Assembly (NCBI RefSeq): GCF_010015445.1
Contig: NC_053127.1
Coordinates: forward strand, 26,880,215-26,944,214
DNA: 64,000 nucleotides
Direction: 5' to 3'
Origin: Perca fluviatilis
Lineage: Eukaryota > Chordata > Actinopteri > Perciformes > Percidae
A model generated the notes under the pieces. It was given only the letters and a program-made list of their open reading frames with translations. It searched no databases and was not told the origin of the DNA. Shown here in pieces: positions 11,340 to 23,505 of this stretch. The stretch's first letter is position 1; each line of letters starts with the position of its first letter. The translations under genes were made by a program, and so were the position numbers.

Positions 11340-13023
11340 TATCCTCACACACAGATACCCTGCGATGTGATCAGACTTTCAACGCAGCTGCACATAATGT
11401 CTATTCAGTGACAGGGAGGTGGCGGAGGGCAGCATAGACTGGGATGACAAAGATGACAGATAATTGAGACAAAGCCCACTAAGTGAGATGATTTCACATG
11501 GACAGTTAGCGCGGACCTTTCTTTATCATTGTGCCGAAAGTTGTACTCGCTCATTCCTATTCAGTGCTTTGTGGTTTCACTTTTTCCTCTGAGGCTCATC
11601 TCAATGACAACTGAAAGAGCATTCTCTCTTCCCTCGTTAACTGAGCAGTGCATCAGTCCTAATAAGAAAGCTTTTACACGGTTAATTAACAGACACTGTA
11701 ATGCAGTATGTAATGCTCAATATACTCATCTCATTCTCCCTCTCGTCTTAAATTTCATTCAGAATTAATCTGCCGGACTCTTCTTTTTTTCCCCTATTAT
11801 GTGGACTTATGTGGATGTCTACATCTACGCTGTGCTTATGTCCAATTTGATCCTGCTGGCTCCATTTTGAGCCTTTCCAATACTTTCCTCTTCCTCTGTG
11901 CTCTCTGGTCGTCCATTTCTTTTCATTCTCAGCCTTGATGTTGCTAACTCAGGGCAGAGCAGAGGGGAGAAAATGGAGAGGAGAAAAACAAATGGACATA
12001 GGAAAATAAATGAGGTGTTCGGGAGAGATATTAAGATGATAAAATGTTGGAAATAGGGGGCAGCATTCACCACAACACAAATATTGGCAGGGACCGCGCT
12101 GCAAGGACCTGCCAGTGAAACTAATGTAAACATGGAGGGAATATAGAGTGGAGAGGAAAAGAGAGTGGGATAGTGTTGAAGTGAAAGCAGATGAGTAAAT
12201 AGACCAACCGCAAGTAAAGGACAAGGAGGAAAAAGACGAAGAAGAGGTGTGGACGTCGGGAGAAGGAAACAAACACTACAGAGAGGGGGGGCGAACTGAG
12301 GTTGCTGTTTTAAAAAGGTCCACATTTGAACATTAATTAAAAGTTATCCACTGATGAATTACTCTGTGATGAATTGTTTCCCTTACCATAAAAACGGTGT
12401 ATGCATCCCAGAGGGATAGAGCCCGGCCACTAAATCTGTCATCCATGTTTTTTCATGCTCTCTGCTTTTGACAGTAATGAGCCAGGCCAGCATGATTGGC
12501 TGTTCAGCGGCTGATTAAAAGTAGTTTCCTCTAATACATGGATTTACTTTGACATTTCTTTCGCAGGAAATCTAATGGCTTCATAACAGTGGTGAAAGTT
12601 ATAATCATTTTCAATAGCAATTCCTCTCTCAGTTGTTTTGATTAATACATTAATCGTTTCGTTGTTAAAATGTGAAAGAAATGTGAATAAATGCCCATTA
12701 CAGGTCCAAGAACCCATGGCGATGTATTAAAGCGGCTATGGCCTGTATTTTTATATTCAGAATTACAATCAATGTGAAGACAAAGTGACAATGTGAAATG
12801 GGTTGCTTGTTGTGAATTTGCTCCCTTGGCTTTACAGAGCTTTATAGAGAGTTTCAGCAGCATTGTTAAGCTGTTCGTCCCACAACTTTACTGTTTTGGT
12901 TCACACTCACCGCTCTCAAAGTGTGGTTTTTGGCCGCAGCAGGCAGCTGTTTACATCCAAAAAATTCTGATAAACCCACTGTTCACTACCTGCTCAGAAC
13001 CAAACAGCAGACAGACACAGTTA
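11339..13023. other. No gene; purine-rich tract at 11.95-12.30 kb
   Basis: The plus strand is strongly purine-rich from about 11,945 to 12,290 (GGAGAGGAGAAAA-type sequence). This produces long Ser/Leu/Phe-rich minus-strand ORFs that are compositional artefacts. The remainder shows nothing recognisable. Confidence 0.5.
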
Positions 13024-13032
13024 GCAGCTACC

Positions 13033-13462
13033 TAGTCTCGCATCGCATTCCTCCACAGCGCTGCGGAGGAGGGTCTGGCTAGTCCACACAGCATTCCGAG
13101 ATGGGAGAAAAACGTGCTCTGGTTTTGGGGCATTTCTTTAAACCAATTACAATCGTCATGGGTGGCGCTAAGCCCCGGACACAATGACAGCGCCTCTGCA
13201 AAATAGCCTCGAGAAGGAACTTGTTTTGGTGGAACGTGTACGTTCAAAAGTTGTTTTAGTTGCACAGAACAGAAAACTCAGGTTGAATAGTCAGCTAGCT
13301 GTCTGGATTTACCCTGCAGGGATCTGAGCAGCAGTTAACCATAGTCCTCATAAATCGAGTTCAGAATTCCAACACAAAGAAAGCGGAAGGTGAGGGACAT
13401 CCGACGGTATTTCTGGCGGCACCTGAACAATCCCGGAAGTGAACCCTCATCGTTATAGACTA
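13033..13462 (+). mobile_element. Family A repeat, complete copy, 9-bp TSD
   Basis: This is a 430-bp element running TAGTCTCGCAT...CGTTATAGACTA. It is flanked by perfect 9-bp direct repeats GCAGCTACC at 13024-13032 and 13463-13471. The left end has a hairpin (CCTCCACAGCGCTGCGGAGG). Recognisable internal landmarks are AAGGAACTTGTTTTGGTGGA and TTAACCATAGTCCTCATAAA, both shared with copies at 34.7 and 45.2 kb (inverted). It has no coding capacity. A terminal TAGTCT/AGACTA pair with an 8-9 bp duplication points to a DNA-transposon-type MITE, but the superfamily is not clear to me. Confidence 0.8.
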
Positions 13463-13617
13463 GCAGCTACCTGGTGAACAAACAGTAGTGGAGCATTAAG
13501 CAGCTCAAGAGACAGATATTTCTCTGAGGAGACCAAAAAAGGAGCGAAAAGATAGCGATTATTGGACTTATAGGTGGCCAGAAACACAACTTCAAATGAA
13601 CGATACTGATCCGACTA

Positions 13618-13845
13618 ACCAGTCCAAAACCCAAGCATGTTTAGTCCTTTTTGAGAAGATGGTGCCAATTAAACTTTGGCTTTTTTACTTTGTAAATGAC
13701 TTTCAATGATTAATTGGCTATCACAATTGTTTCAGATGAATCTTCTGTCAACTGACTAGAGCTGCAACAATTAGTCGATCGATCGTCAGAGCAACTAATA
13801 ATTGAAAAATAGTTTTTTTGAAAACAATCCTTAGTTGCAGTCCTA
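13618..13845. mobile_element. Degraded hAT MITE fragments
   Basis: The stretch from AACCAGTCCAAAACCCAAG up to TCAACTGAC, then TAGAGCTGCAACAATTAGTC, then TTAGTTGCAGTCCTA, resembles pieces of the TAGAGCTGCAAC-ended fish hAT MITE. The order suggests rearrangement: the inner 89 bp (13757-13845) is bounded by TAGAGCTGCAAC and GTTGCAGTCCTA. Flanking duplication is not convincing. Confidence 0.5.
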
Positions 13846-15018
13846 CAAATAAACTAATCAACAATATTGTCTTTTTTTCTCTCGACATGCATTTAAAGCA
13901 AAGTCATAGAATAACTGAAGTAAGTATAAATCAAATTGTATTGACAGCGATACTGTACATTTCCCTCCTGTAAAAGGCCTTGTCATCCAAACATGTGAGT
14001 TGCATCTCACCATTTATGAATTTCAATACACCTCGCGTTAGGACAGGAGGACACTCGGAAATGCACAAGGCAAGACAATCGTGCATGTTGCAAACGTGCA
14101 CAAGCAAGCCGCATCGAGGCTGTTATGTGACGCCAAGTGGTAGACAAATTGCAGAGTTGCAGACCGAAATGGTTCATGGCCTCGGCTGAGTCTGATAAAT
14201 TCTGCCCGCTGAGCTCCACTAATCACTGCAGCCTGTCACAGACACGCCCCTCTTCCCCAGAGAGCCGGCGATCACGCTCCTGATCTCAGGGCAGCCACTG
14301 GCCGAGCCCTTATAACACACACCTAACGGACAAACTCATGCTGCCTACTCCACACACACACACTCAGACGTGCGCTCTCTATGCATGACTTCACTGATTG
14401 TCCAACGTATCACAATCAAAATACAGTTTGAGTTCTCTTTGCTTCTCTCGCTGGTAACAGCCCCGTGTGTTTTTTGGGACTCGCCAGAAATTGCACAGTA
14501 CAGCACAAAAATGTCCATATGTATCATTTTTAATTGTTTCCCTATTCCACCCCCATCTCACACATACACACAAACACTCGGCACGCTCGTTTGCAAGCTG
14601 TACCAGTGTAATTGATGCAATGACTGGAAATAAACAGGCAATTTAAGTGCTGGACACCTCACTGCTCTCTCTCCATGGCTCTCTCTCCCACCTCTAGGTT
14701 TCCTCTTTGTCCCCTCAACCACATACACACATACACCTCAACCACATACACACATACACACACACACACACAAACAGTTGACCATCTCACAATCGAACAA
14801 GCTGGAATAAGGGACAAGGTCGACATGCTGGGGGTGGGGGTGGACGTGTGAGACGGAGAGGAAATTAGACAGGATAAGAATAGAGAGGGACAGAGAGCAT
14901 GCAGAAAACAAAGACTAATCTCACAAATGACTCATGTCTGGATGGCCTGTTTAATGACACATGTACAGCCCCATGAGAGAGAGAGCAACACACCGTGCTA
15001 TATCACTGACCACTGTTT
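13846..15018. repeat. Unique DNA with CA-rich tracts
   Basis: It contains (CA)n at 14350-14363 and a CA-rich block at 14713-14775 in which a CCTCAACCACATACACACAT unit occurs twice in tandem. A G-rich string GGGGGTGGGGGTGG lies near 14830. No gene was recognised. Confidence 0.6.
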
Positions 15019-15186
15019 AATTTTTTTTTTAAAGATTATTTATTGGCCATTTTAGGCCTTTATTTGACATGACAGCTGAAGACAGGAAATCAGAGAGAGA
15101 GGGGAATGACAATCGAACCCCGGGCCACTGCAGTAGGTACTGAGCATTCGTACATGGGGCGCACGCTCAACCAGGTGAGCTACCAC
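15019..15186 (-). repeat. tRNA-derived SINE
   Basis: On the minus strand the element starts with GTAGCTCACCTGGTTGAGCG, a match to the pol III A box (TRGCNNAGYNGG), and about 50 bases later has GGGTTCGATTG, a match to the B box GGTTCGANTCC. It runs into a body with AATAAAGGCCTAAAATGGCC and ends in an A-rich tail (plus-strand poly-T at 15021-15030). This layout of a tRNA-like head, body and A-rich tail is that of a fish SINE. No clear target duplication is visible. Overlapping plus-strand ORFs are not genes. Confidence 0.75.
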
Positions 15187-17202
15187 CTACATTCTTTATG
15201 TTTTCGCTGCTTTGACCACTACGCTTGTTCCCTTGTCATTCAAAGGCCTGCAGCTCACAGGAGGTGCAGTTCAGTGAGTGCCTTCACCTTCCAAAATGTT
15301 TCCTCTAAAAAAGTCTTCCCTGTATACGTGATGGGTCGCCCTCACTCGACCACTCAGCCGAGCAGACCGTGTTCCAACCTCGCCTGCCTGCAGCGAGCTC
15401 GGACCAAAAGAGACAGAAATAGCCCAAGCTGATCCAACCGGCCACGTCAATCAGACTGACTGCAGAACAGAACAACAGACTTGTTGTGCATTGTGTGCAT
15501 CTAAAGTATATCCTGACCCGTAACGGCACTAAATACTAAAAAAGCTACATGTCAAAATAGGTACTTGGTTGTCTTATTCTGTATGCGACTGCATTATTTT
15601 GATACACGTGGTCCTCGGTCATGCTGCATGAATATTAAGAGGTTGCAGCTAGTTGTGTATGCTACAGAGTTCATAAAAAACAAGGTCTAATAATTTAATG
15701 AGTCTGTTGACATATCCCACGGGCTGCCATACTGTCTTGCACATGAGGTAATAGGAAAAGAGAGCTAAGCATAAAATGATAGAGCAGGACTTGACAAATG
15801 GAGAGCAGCAGAAAACAAGAACCCAAGGTAAAGAACAGTTTCAAGCATTTTCTTGAGGCATTCTTGATAGAAAAAGCCTTGAGAGTATCCTCAGATCACT
15901 CTGGAGACTCAGATGATCAAGAGCCTAAAAAACACAGTGCTATGTGCCTATGCAGGCAAAATCGAAATTAAATTCAAAATAAACATGCATCATGTCATTG
16001 ACATATTAAAAATAAAACTGTTATTTTCTCTATTAGTCTGTGATAACACTGTCTCTAATGACCTTTGACCACAGCGCTGCTGCTCAGCCATATTTCCAGG
16101 ACTGATGACATTTGCTCTCCTGCTGAGAAAAATATAGTCGTCATCTTTCAAACTGCATGCCCTTGACTCTGAGCAACTCTACCTTGACATGTGTCCGATC
16201 ATCACATTGACAGCATTTTACAGAACTAAATAACATTAACTTTTTTCACTAGATTAATCGCTTCAGCATAGCACTACCATGTTCTTGTTTTTACAGTTAC
16301 AGTAATGTGAAAATATACTGTGCTGTAATAGTGTTATCTGTATGGATGTTTTACTGCAGACTCCTACGTACTCCTTTGTTGGACTTACAGCTAATACATT
16401 TCACATCAACAATCGTATACAAAAGTATGGTTGAAAATGTGAACTACTTCAGATTAAAATGGAAGCCATTAGTCTAAAAAATAAGTTTGGATCAATTTCT
16501 GTATGGTATGAAAATCAAATGACATGGCTCCTGAAGCTGTGAACACAACACTGACAACATTTCACATTCTAAGTTGCTCACTGACACATCCAGCAGTTAT
16601 GGAGCAACATTAACTTTCATCTGGAGTCGTGTTTCTATCCACCTGATGAAGTCCAATATTCACTCCCTTTTTTGTCTCCACCAATTCCTGAGGGAAATAG
16701 TCAAAATATTGCTAAATTCTCCACTTTGTTCACCAGCTAGTCTATGACTGTGTCTGTCTGTGGTTTGGTTCTGGCAGGTAGTGTACAGTACAGTGGGTTT
16801 TTAGAGCTTTGTCACTAAAAACAGCTGCCTGATGCGGCTGAAAACAATGCTGTGAGAGTGGTGAGACGGAACCAAACAGTAAAGCTGCAAGGCTGAAAAG
16901 AGCAAAGCAGTGAGCTGAAAGACGCTACAAAGCTCCATAGAACTGAGGAGAACTGCAGACTCGGCTGTAAATCTCTGTGGGTTTTTGCATACAATCATGT
17001 GAGCCATTGTTAATATAAAAATATTGAATATAGCCATTTCAAGTTTGCATTCATGTCACGATGCTGTGAATAAGGTAGGTAAGGGATAGGACCCAAATAC
17101 AGAAGAACGGGAACCCATAAGAAAGTAATACAGACTTGAAGTTCACTGTGCTTAATTTCTCGAGCAGGTCTCAAGAGTCCACTAATTGATTTTTAGCCAT
17201 GC
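15187..17202. other. 2 kb of unique DNA, nothing recognised
   Basis: Short ORFs only. There are no inverted-repeat elements, no long microsatellite and no domain-bearing frame. Confidence 0.45.
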
Positions 17203-17290
17203 TGGTGTCAAGACTCTATGAATGGCTCTATGAAAGGCAATGTCTGTCCGTCTGTCCACCACTTTGGTCCAGACTGATATTGTAGTTGGA
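17203..17290 (+). repeat. Dispersed repeat fragment
   Basis: The string CCACTTTGGTCCAGACTGA recurs at 58.34 kb, where it leads into a longer common fish repeat (AATATCTCAACAACTATTCC). Here the following part is missing but seems to resume near 18,031. Confidence 0.45.
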
Positions 17291-17354
17291 ATTTTCCGCT
17301 TACAAACTCATGCTATGTAAGTTGAGACAGTGATATCCAGGTCTCATTCAGTTC

Positions 17355-17685
17355 TAGGGCTGGGTATCGTTCAATTTTTTTCCGATACCAATACCGTGGC
17401 TTTGATACCTGTTCCTAAATGATACCAATTTTATAAAACAAAAAGAAATTTCAACATTACGGCACAAATCTACTACGTGAGCCCCATCTCTGTGTAACCT
17501 AGAGTTTTTCCTGCGTGTCTCTACAACGTGTAATGTCAATCAAGCCAATCAAAAGCATTATTTGATATTGGTAGAAGCACGCTGCATGCCTACTGGCTCA
17601 CTGACGCTGATGAGATTTACCCCTTAGGTATTCAAAATTGGGTATTATATGACGAGGCATTTCAGTCAATGCCTACCCAGCCCTA
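17355..17685 (-). mobile_element. hAT MITE, 331 bp, with TSD
   Basis: Ends are TAGGGCTGGGTATCG and GCCTACCCAGCCCTA. Flanks TTCAGTTC (17347-17354) and TTCAGGTC (17686-17693) match at seven of eight. Read on the minus strand it aligns with the element starting at 52,160. Shared strings include ATGCCTCGTCAT, ATCTCATCAGCGTCAGTGAG and TTGTGCCGTAATG. It is non-coding. Confidence 0.85.
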
Positions 17686-18030
17686 TTCAGGTCAGTGTTC
17701 AACATAACCTCATAACCTTTCCAAGCACAGTAGTCCTTCAACTGTGTGTCTCCTTAGATGACGGGTGACATAACAACTATGATTACACAGTGCTCCCTCA
17801 TCCTGCCAAGGCCATAGAGGAAGTAAACACTGAACACATTCTGTCTGTGCTGAAGAATTTGGGTTAAGCATCTGTGTTTACAGCGCCTGCAATATCTTTG
17901 TTTACACTGAAGTTTAAATAGTCCTTCAGGAAGAGAAACTTCAGAGAGTTGGGACTTTCCAAAAACCTTCTTCACGTATGTGAATTAAGTTGTGCTGCTC
18001 CTGAGTTTTTCCTTAACAGATATAAATTAT

Positions 18031-18240
18031 ATCTCAATAACTAGTAGATGGCTTGCCATGCAATTTGGTTTAGATCTGTGTTTGGTGTTTAAATCCCCCA
18101 ACATCGTCTTCCAGGGCAGCTGCATGGATCTTAATGTCCCCCTTAGTATAAACTGTAATAATTAGCAAATCTTAGCATGTTAACACTGTACAATAAGATC
18201 GTGACCAAACATACACCTAAATATCAGTATGTTAGTTTTG
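18031..18240 (+). repeat. Dispersed repeat fragment, continuation
   Basis: The segment starts ATCTCAATAACTAGTAGATGG and continues through CCATGCAATTTGGTTTAGAT and TAATTAGCAAATCTTAGCATG. These are landmarks of the same common fish repeat seen at 58.3-58.7 kb. It may be the displaced remainder of the piece at 17.2 kb. Confidence 0.4.
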
Positions 18241-19507
18241 TTATCCTATATGGATATTAATGAAAAACTCAGTTAAAAAAGTAGTTAAATTTCACTCTAC
18301 ATCACTTGTAGTTTAAGGTCTGAAATTAGCAAACACACTGGCATGGTCATAATATATTGCTTTTTCTCACTACCCTTCTGTTTCTTATTTTGGTTTTACA
18401 CTTCCTTCACTATGTCCTTTCTATTGAACTAAAATCACCAGCTCTCTCTCCCTCTCCTCCTGACGTACATGCTCATTCTCCCTTGAAAGACTTCACTTCT
18501 TGATGGCAGCATTATCACCACAGCCCCCTGACAAACAAACCCCCACCCATACAACAAAGCGCACACACACACACGCACACACTGCGTAGGCTCTCTGCAG
18601 TGCCTCTACCTCATTGAACACAGTATAATACTTCATTAGCTATATAGCAGATTTTACCGTTCTAAGTGAGATTAGCTTCCTTTGTCTCCTTTTAGCCTTT
18701 GAAAAGCTCCCCACCATAAACCTTCTCTCCAGTCACAAAGCCAATAACCTCAAAGTCAAGAAATTTTATGTTTTCCTGGCTTTTTTTTATTTTTAATTTG
18801 CTTTATTCTCAGAGAGTGCGTGTGCTGGAAGAGATCCATGGCAATATGACAGATTGTGACTCTGACACTGAAAACTATAACACTGAAAAAATACAGATGA
18901 AGGACTCCCAGAGGGGTCAAGCGCTCCTCTTTTATTAGTTAAGAAATATAAAGAAACCAGATACTTGTATAAAAAGGGTGTAATGTAATTTTCTAAAGAG
19001 CTCATAAATTATAAAAATGTACTGTAATTTGTTTACATATTATACAACTCTCTACTGTAATATTAAACACAGACAGTATTAATAATCAAACTGCTTAAGG
19101 CTGTTCCATAAAGGGTAGCAGTTTGTCTTTCTGAACAGTGGAAAGTTAAAAAATTCAGGAGGCAGACCGGCGCCACAGAACTCCATTTTATACCTTCTGA
19201 GAAATTTTCAGCGCAATTGATCATCACACTTCATTTCACAAGGCACAAAGCCTGAAGCGCAAAGAGAGGACTGCTCGGTGGCAGGAGGAGGGAAGGAAAT
19301 CAGAAACAGTAAACCTGTCCATCTGGACCCCGTCTGTGTGGGCTGCTGGTTACTGCACCCTGACGGGGCTTCCACACTGCGAGCGGCTGATGTGTAGCTG
19401 TAATCTGACCTAATGTGGGTGGTGCAACAAGCTATGATTGCTTCTATGTTCTGGTCTTGTGAAGCTACAAAGGTTTAGCACAGGCTAGTTGTTAATGTTT
19501 GTGCTGC
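18241..19507. other. Unique DNA with small CA tract
   Basis: (CA)n lies at 18561-18582. Otherwise I recognise nothing. Confidence 0.5.
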
Positions 19508-19527
19508 TATATATATATATATATATA
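19508..19527. repeat. (TA)n microsatellite
   Basis: Ten TA units are read directly. Confidence 0.95.
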
Positions 19528-21056
19528 GCTGACTGCTCACGAGCGGTCTTTGGGAAGCATCAATCTGTAACAACAAAGTGAAAATTTCACGAGAAAAACA
19601 AAGCTGTGAGCAGAAATTTTCACTTTTAATAATAAAAATGAAAGTTTTATATGTGAAGCGAATGGATCCTACAGGCAAAGTTGTTCGCCATGTTGCAATG
19701 TATATAATACATGCCAATTATAAATGTATATAGCATGTTCATTAGTCAAGCAGCATGGTCATTATGAAGTTTGACTTTGAGACTTTACTACAGCGACCCC
19801 AATTATCACATTTGTTCCACTGCTTGTCTCGAATGTATCCACCCAAAGTACTGTACTATTACACATCTAAATGTACTGTACACAGTCATAATACTGTTTC
19901 ACACCTGAGTTACGGCACACATTTGCATTAATGCTCATCTAAGTAATTTTCTCCTTTCCTGTTACTCTCCAGTTTTGCTTGTTCTCTACAACATTCCACA
20001 TTCATGACTAAATGAGAAACAATCAAATAATTAAAAAAAACATCTTTAAGATAAAAAAAAAAAAAACACACACAAACTAATCTGACTCATTGGGACAACT
20101 CACCAACATTTGAACCAGATACTCCTCCTGATTGGTGCATGGACGTATGTGACATCACTCTTTTGTCACAGAGTTCACCTCAAACCAGGGAGAAGAGCAC
20201 AGAGCAAAAAAACAAAAATCTCAAATATGAAATAACCAACAACTATCCTCACTTTTACAAAAATATGTTCATGTTGGACCCCTAATAATAAAAAGCTGAA
20301 TGAGAAAATAGGTTTTCAGGGCCTTAAATATTTCTGTTCTATGGATGGCAACCTCTTCTCTGTGCATATGCCAACAAAGCTTTGAAATGTTGCCTTAATT
20401 TTGATAGTGGCAAAATCACAACAATATTTAAATCAGTTTTGTCCACTTTGGCAGATTTCTGGGAACATGTTGATTATGTTGCTCACAGATCATCTGAACA
20501 CAGCACAGTGATACACAAATGTTCCCTTTTCATTTTATACATTGTGAGCTTATCCACTTTTATTTTAGACTCCATCCAGGTCTCCTTGCAGTATAAGGCC
20601 AGTGCCCTGCTCGTCAGCCATTTCACTGAGCTTTCTGTCATGGTTTGTGAATTATTCATTTAAACATGATTGACCGGGGATTGAATTACGGGATGGATTG
20701 ATCAGTGGGCTCGTAAAAAGGAATTCCAATGACCACTGAAACCTATAGTGTGACTTAAATGACTAAAGGGCGGAGCAGCTTCAGCAGGCAGACGTGATCT
20801 ACCAGCAGGCTGAAAAAATGCATCACTCTGGTTTTAGTTTATAACATCCCTCATTCCTGTTGCTTTCTCTGTCAAAAAGAGTGTTGGAAATGGTGGATGT
20901 TAGCTGGGGGGGCTAAAAATATAAGAAATAAGAATGGATGAGGGAAATGTATGATGCAAATGTGACGTCTGACACTGGGAATGCTCCCAATGCATTGCAT
21001 GGAAATACTAAAGACAAACGGTTGTCTGTCACTTTAATAAATTAGGCTAAAGATTA
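19528..21056. other. Unique DNA, nothing recognised
   Basis: It contains only short ORFs and an A-rich run near 20033-20066. No element boundaries were found. Confidence 0.45.
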
Positions 21057-21165
21057 GGGCTGCAACTATCAATTATTTCCATTTCTTATTACTCTGATAG
21101 GTTTCTAGTTGAAAAGATTCATTGTTTGATCTATAAAATACCAGGAAGTTGTAAAAAAATATATA
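21057..21165 (+). mobile_element. hAT MITE left-end fragment
   Basis: It begins TTAGGGCTGCAACTATC and continues with GAAAAGATTCATTGTTTGATCTATAAAATACCAGGAAGT, the layout of the left half of the common GGGCTGCAAC-ended fish hAT MITE. The right end is absent. Confidence 0.45.
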
Positions 21166-22077
21166 AATTGTTATAAATTGCTTTATAACGAAATGCAGAG
21201 AAAACATAATGCCGTCTGTAGTGTAAAGGCTTTGTGGTGGCTGCCCTGGTTGTTTTGGCAATTAAACAAATGTCTCAGCTGTTATTGTAGAAATGGTAGC
21301 ACTCAGTGTGAGGATGCTGGATGTTAACACCTTTAACTGGTGCTAAGAGCACATATATCAGATGTGATAGAAATGTCTGTGAACTGTCTCATGTTTCCAG
21401 GAGATTGTTGTTACTGGTGTTTCTGTCTCTGACTCAGATTCTCTCTCTCTCTGCCTGTCTCCACCATCAAAGCAAAACAAAAAATCCCTGATTTTTCATT
21501 ACCGCCTGTCTTGCTTTATCCCTTAAGGTTCAAGTCTGAGCCTTGTGTTTTGTCTATTTCTTCTTTTATTTTGTGCATTTCTGCGTTGCATGAAGTGCTG
21601 GACATGCCCTCCTTCTGCACTATAATAATCCCAGATTACACAGCGATATTGAGTGTGAGTATAGACACACATTTTGTTTTCTTTTAATATGCTTTATGTA
21701 ATCTTGTGTCTTGTAATTTCCTCTTTGCAACCACTGACCTCTGTAAATTGCTGTAAAATTCTGCAATCCAGGCCCCACAAAACACTAATCAGATCTTGGA
21801 TTTCCAGAGCTCCTGTTCAGTCTGCATCAACCAGAGAACCTGACCCAAATCACATGTCACTTCCCATTTAAAGTGAAGAAATGAGGAAAAGAAAGAAAAA
21901 AAGAACGTCTGCCATTGGGGAAATTATTTAAAATAAGAACATTTTGGAAATTATGAAATAATAACTGCTGTTCCTTTTCTATGCCTGATTCTCCTGTTTT
22001 CAACCCCACTTATCAGTCACAACGTCACATATTTAAGACTCAGCTCAGTATCAACTGTACCGTCTGAAGTGTGAGAC
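21166..22077. other. Unique DNA, nothing recognised
   Basis: No gene, inverted-repeat element or long microsatellite was seen. Confidence 0.45.
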
Positions 22078-22200
22078 ACATATATATACATATATATATA
22101 CATATATACATATATATATATACACATATATACATATATATATATACACATATATATACACATATACATATATATATATATATATATATACATACATATA

Positions 22201-22242
<42 letters not shown>

Positions 22243-22252
22243 TATATATATA

Positions 22253-22293
<41 letters not shown>

Positions 22294-22299
22294 ATATAT
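22078..22299. repeat. Palindrome-like (TA/CA/TG)n array
   Basis: About 220 bp of TATA-rich repeat. The left half is punctuated by CA (ACATATATACATA) and the right half by TG (TATATGTATATGTG), so the two halves are roughly reverse complements. The Tyr/Ile-only ORFs on both strands are artefacts of the repeat. Confidence 0.95.
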
Positions 22300-23505
22300 C
22301 TGTGACTGTTACTGCACAGGGGGGAGTGGGATGTCACACTGTTTGTATAATAAAGGTGCTGTTTGCATATTGCAGAGTCATTACAGGAGATGTCTTCCTT
22401 TTGCTGTGTGCTATAAAGCTCTTGAATTTAAATGCAAAGCGCCTTCCTTTTATTTATTTTTTTTGGAGAAAGAAAAAGAGAGGAAAGAAGCCACATGAGC
22501 AACAAAGCGGAGCTTAATTATTGCTCCAGTCACAACAAAAAAGAAACCAAACGTAGTAGCCTTCCAGAAGCAATAAACACAAACATCTGCATCATATGTT
22601 AACAAATAAGGAATGGATTTAAGGTTGTCAATCTATCTTCATCCTTATATTTAAAAAAAAATCAATCTTAATTTAAAATCAGCCCACATGTAATTGTTTT
22701 TTTTCTAATCAATTCTTCTCCCCGCCCTGCTGCTTTAAATGGTGGATTTTATGGCAGCTGCCTGCGTTGTCTCTGCCTCGAGTCTGTCCCCCTGGATTCA
22801 TTTACAGGCCTTTTGTGAATGTACTGTTGCATGTTTTAATGGCCACACAGTTCTCTGGGCAGCAGAGAATGTAATGTGTGCTGCATGTGTTTGAGCTATC
22901 CAGAAAAGAGCAGCAATAGGACAGATCCACGGCTACAGCACGCAATAGCCAGTCACGTTCAAATGTGTATTTTCTCAAGTCAGTTGGCAAATATCTGCAC
23001 CAGAGTTGGCATGCCCACTGTACCCTACTGGCTGCCAGCTGTCACTCAGGAAGACAGAAAGATGGAGGATAGAGAACGCGAGGGAGGGAGGGGAGATAAA
23101 GGGAGTGGTGATGATGTGAGGACACGAGCCCCGAGGCTTTCTTTCTCTCTTGTTTCTCATTTGTCTATCTGATGAAAATAAAAAAATAACATGGCAGCCT
23201 GAAAGAAAGAAGAGAGGTCGACGTCTGAGAGAAAGAGGAGAGAGAAATGCTGAAGGGAGAGAAAGAGAGAGTGAGGAAATGTGTGTGTTCATGTATGTGG
23301 CACAATTACCACAACAAAAGTGATTCTGAATGCATTAGTCCAAATGAGTGCACCCTTGGGTTCACCACGACATTAACCGTATACAACAATGTGGTATTTT
23401 ATGCATGCTTTTAATGTGTATAATGTGATGTGAAGGGTCTCGTCTTGATGCCACATACTGTATGCACTCCAGTGAATTACAAGTGGAGTCATTCACATGA
23501 GTATA
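22300..23505. other. No gene; purine-rich tract 23.04-23.28 kb
   Basis: A GA-rich stretch (GGGAGGGAGGGGAGATAAAGG and later GAGAGAAAGAGGAGAGAG) spans about 23,050-23,280. The rest is unique and unremarkable. Confidence 0.5.

Noticed and set aside
11825..12325. 166-codon minus-strand ORF, the second longest in the window
   Set aside because: Composition is Ser/Leu/Pro/Phe-rich and follows a purine-rich plus-strand tract. Two frames are open together, which is typical of skewed composition rather than coding.
15106..15432. 108-codon plus-strand ORF
   Set aside because: Its first part is the antisense of the SINE and the rest has no domain character.
22071..22517. 148-codon Tyr/Ile-rich ORF and its minus-strand partners
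   Set aside because: Mostly a translation of the TA-rich microsatellite.
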